Shown: one piece after another, positions 62,106 through 64,000 of the stretch
How positions within the stretch are numbered: the first letter of the stretch is position 1
How the letters are laid out: every line of letters begins with the position of its first letter
NCBI GenBank assembly: GCA_900767915.1
Contig: CAAGAX010000015.1
Span: 1-64,000, forward strand
Reading direction: 5' to 3'
DNA from: Acholeplasmatales bacterium
GTDB lineage: Bacteria > Bacillota_I > Bacilli_A > Acholeplasmatales > Anaeroplasmataceae
DNA length: 64,000 nucleotides
The notes under the pieces: model-generated
Seen by the model: only the letters and a program-made list of their open reading frames with translations
What the model was told of the DNA's origin: nothing
Database searches by the model: none
Program-made: the position numbers and the translations under genes

Positions 62106-62189
62106 ATAGAAACGAAAGTAAAAAAAGCACCTTTACCTCTAACGAGATTTAGTGCAATTAAATAACTTATGTAGAAATGGGATGATTTT

Positions 62190-64000
62190 ATGCTTGAATT
62201 AAAAAATGTATCAAAGTTTTATCATAATAATGATATTACTAATATTGGCTTAAGAAATGTTAGCTTGAATTTATCTAAAGGAGAAATTGTCGCAATTACA
62301 GGTAATAGTGGAAGTGGTAAATCAACATTATTAAATGTAATAACTAAAATAGATTCCTTTGATGAAGGAGAAATATATTATAAGGGTAATGAGACCAGTT
62401 ATTTTTCTATTGATGATATGGATGATTTTAGGAAAAATAAAATTGGCTTTATTTTTCAAAATTATAATATAATAGATTCATATACTGTATTAGAAAATGT
62501 AATGCTTCCTTTAGTTTTAAAAGGAATAAGCCCTAAAGATGCTAAAGTAAAAGCATTAGAAATGATTGAACGTGTTGGATTAAATAAAAGAATTAATCAT
62601 CGTGGTACAAAGCTATCTGGTGGAGAAAAGCAAAGATGCGTTATTGCTAGAGCCTTAGTTTCTGATTGTGAAATTTTAGCATGTGATGAGCCTACTGGCA
62701 ATCTAGATAGCAAAACTGGAAAGGAAATAATTAATTTAATAAAAGAAATATCTAAGGATAAGCTTGTTTTAATAGTTACTCATGATTATGAACAGGTAAA
62801 AAGTATAGCTACTAGAAAAATAACAATTAATGATGGTGAAATTGTTGAGGATACTACTTTTGAAGCTAAAGAAAATGATCCTGATATTGAACTTGATTTA
62901 GATTATAAGCCTTTGAAGAAAAAAGCTTGTTATAGAGTGGGCTTGTTAAATGTAAAATTCACTCCTAAGAAAACACTTTTATTATCTTGTATTTTATTTG
63001 CGATTTGCTTTTTCGTTTTATTTTTTTATCAATTAATATATGTTACAAATACCCAAATGTCATATTTAGGAAATGTATATAATGATACTAACACTAGTAG
63101 AATACACGTTTATAATATTAATCATTCTGAATTAAAAAAGGATGATTTAGCTTCATATAATGTAAAATTTAATTCATTTTCAATTGATCATCCCTTTGAA
63201 ATAAGCTTAGATAATATGAAAACTATGGAAGTATATTCATATTATGAAAAAAACTATAATCTTGTTTATGGTACTGATGATTTAATGGATAATGATTTAG
63301 TTTTAGTAGTTCCTTCAAACAATTCTTACTTTTCACCAGATAATTTTTTAAATTTAAAGATTTCATTTGAAAATAAATATATTTCAAATGATGTTTATAC
63401 TATAAAAGGTATAGCTACTTCTAGTAATATTAAAAATATATCAGTTTATTCTGAAAATCCTAACTTTTATAATAATGCTAATAGGAATGTTATTCTTAGA
63501 AATATTAGTTCTAATATTTCATTAGTTACTGATTATCCAAGCTCTATAATTAATGATTGCTTAAATTTATCAAAAACAATAACAAAACCAACAATTTATG
63601 TTCAGAAAAATAAAATTTATAATAAAGATGATATTACCATGAAATTATTTGGATTATATAATTTAGATTTTGATATAATAACAGATAATAATAATGAATT
63701 TCATTATCCAATTTTATTATTACCAACAGATATTGATAATATTGATATTTTTGAAGCTACTATTTATTCTAATAATGTAAGACATGATATATCAAAAATT
63801 CAGAAATTAGGATATACAGCAGATCAAGTATCTTCAGTTAAAAGTGGTAATGAATTATATAATCTACTAAGTAAAATAAGTACATATTCAATTATATTTT
63901 TCTCATCATTTTCATTAATTATTGTTTTCTTTATTACTTATTTTATTTTAGCAAAAGTATATCAATCTAGAAAAAAGGATTATGCTATTTTAAGAACATT
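62190..64000 (+). CDS. ABC transporter with fused ATPase and FtsX-like permease (partial)
   Basis: At least 603 residues, cut by the window edge. Residues 1-225 are a MacB/LolD-type ATPase: Walker A GNSGSGKST (about 40-48), Q-loop IGFIFQNYNIIDSYTV, signature LSGGEKQR (about 143-150), Walker B ILACDEPTGNLDS, and ITHD-type VTHD. A membrane helix follows at about 264-285, then an extracellular domain of roughly 280 residues and another helix at about 565-590, the start of the FtsX-type permease bundle. MacB-like proteins move peptides or lipoproteins, or take part in antimicrobial peptide resistance. ATG 62190 has GGGATGA nearby. The rest of the permease lies outside the window. Confidence 0.9.
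   Translation, partial: MLELKNVSKFYHNNDITNIGLRNVSLNLSKGEIVAITGNSGSGKSTLLNVITKIDSFDEGEIYYKGNETSYFSIDDMDDFRKNKIGFIFQNYNIIDSYTVLENVMLPLVLKGISPKDAKVKALEMIERVGLNKRINHRGTKLSGGEKQRCVIARALVSDCEILACDEPTGNLDSKTGKEIINLIKEISKDKLVLIVTHDYEQVKSIATRKITINDGEIVEDTTFEAKENDPDIELDLDYKPLKKKACYRVGLLNVKFTPKKTLLLSCILFAICFFVLFFYQLIYVTNTQMSYLGNVYNDTNTSRIHVYNINHSELKKDDLASYNVKFNSFSIDHPFEISLDNMKTMEVYSYYEKNYNLVYGTDDLMDNDLVLVVPSNNSYFSPDNFLNLKISFENKYISNDVYTIKGIATSSNIKNISVYSENPNFYNNANRNVILRNISSNISLVTDYPSSIINDCLNLSKTITKPTIYVQKNKIYNKDDITMKLFGLYNLDFDIITDNNNEFHYPILLLPTDIDNIDIFEATIYSNNVRHDISKIQKLGYTADQVSSVKSGNELYNLLSKISTYSIIFFSSFSLIIVFFITYFILAKVYQSRKKDYAILRT

Overview
The window is strongly AT-rich and uses the standard code (TGA acts as a stop, for example in the ATGA overlaps at 14630, 25377 and 34197). 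Genes start behind clear AGGAGG-type ribosome binding sites. Many promoters are either TTGNNN-N17-TATAAT or extended -10 boxes (TGNTANAAT). The gene content points to a fermentative, anaerobic low-GC Firmicute of the Bacilli/Erysipelotrichia/uncultured gut Bacilli (RF39-like) kind: pyruvate:ferredoxin oxidoreductase, CcpA-like sites, late competence genes, the nusB-xseAB-tlyA-recN cluster, and a walled-cell set (class A PBP, MurF, Ddl). No phage, IS transposase or CRISPR array was recognised.

Left part (1-21.6 kb): a fused Wzz/BY-kinase-like protein, tRNA-Arg(UCU), a class A penicillin-binding protein, a c-di-GMP gene (PAS-GGDEF-EAL) split by a 5-bp repeat, sugar and acetyltransferase genes, xpt, nifJ, a MarR-yfcE pair, comEA-comEC, an FRG-domain protein, and asnB with a GerW-like partner.

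Middle (21.6-46.5 kb): a GH31 glucosidase, a membrane-anchored MurF with Ddl, a sugar-ABC ATPase (msmX/ugpC type), plsX beside an orphan FakA-type middle domain, and a fluoride riboswitch controlling a cation/proton antiporter. These are followed by tcdA, a Fur-family regulator with an ArsP_2-type metal exporter, a MATE pump behind a terminator leader, a secreted metallo-beta-lactamase-fold lipoprotein, and a TetR-controlled MMPL transporter with a very large GLUG-repeat surface protein.

Right part (46.5-64 kb): a Nudix hydrolase behind a long structured leader, a TIR-like/SEL1 protein, the compact nusB-xseA-xseB-tlyA-recN operon, and then an accessory zone. That zone is a 2.2-kb graveyard of decayed genes, an apparently intact three-gene block (membrane-bound XRE regulator, small membrane protein, helical-repeat lipoprotein) preceded by a terminator-ended small RNA, a second graveyard, and an ABC transporter cut by the window edge.

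The best candidates for undescribed biology are the XRE/lipoprotein block (57.0-60.9 kb), the structured RNA before the Nudix gene (46.57-46.88 kb), the MATE leader (35.08-35.16 kb), the slippage-type frameshift in the c-di-GMP gene, and the TetR-MMPL-GLUG export/surface locus. All functional statements are read from motifs. No database search was run.
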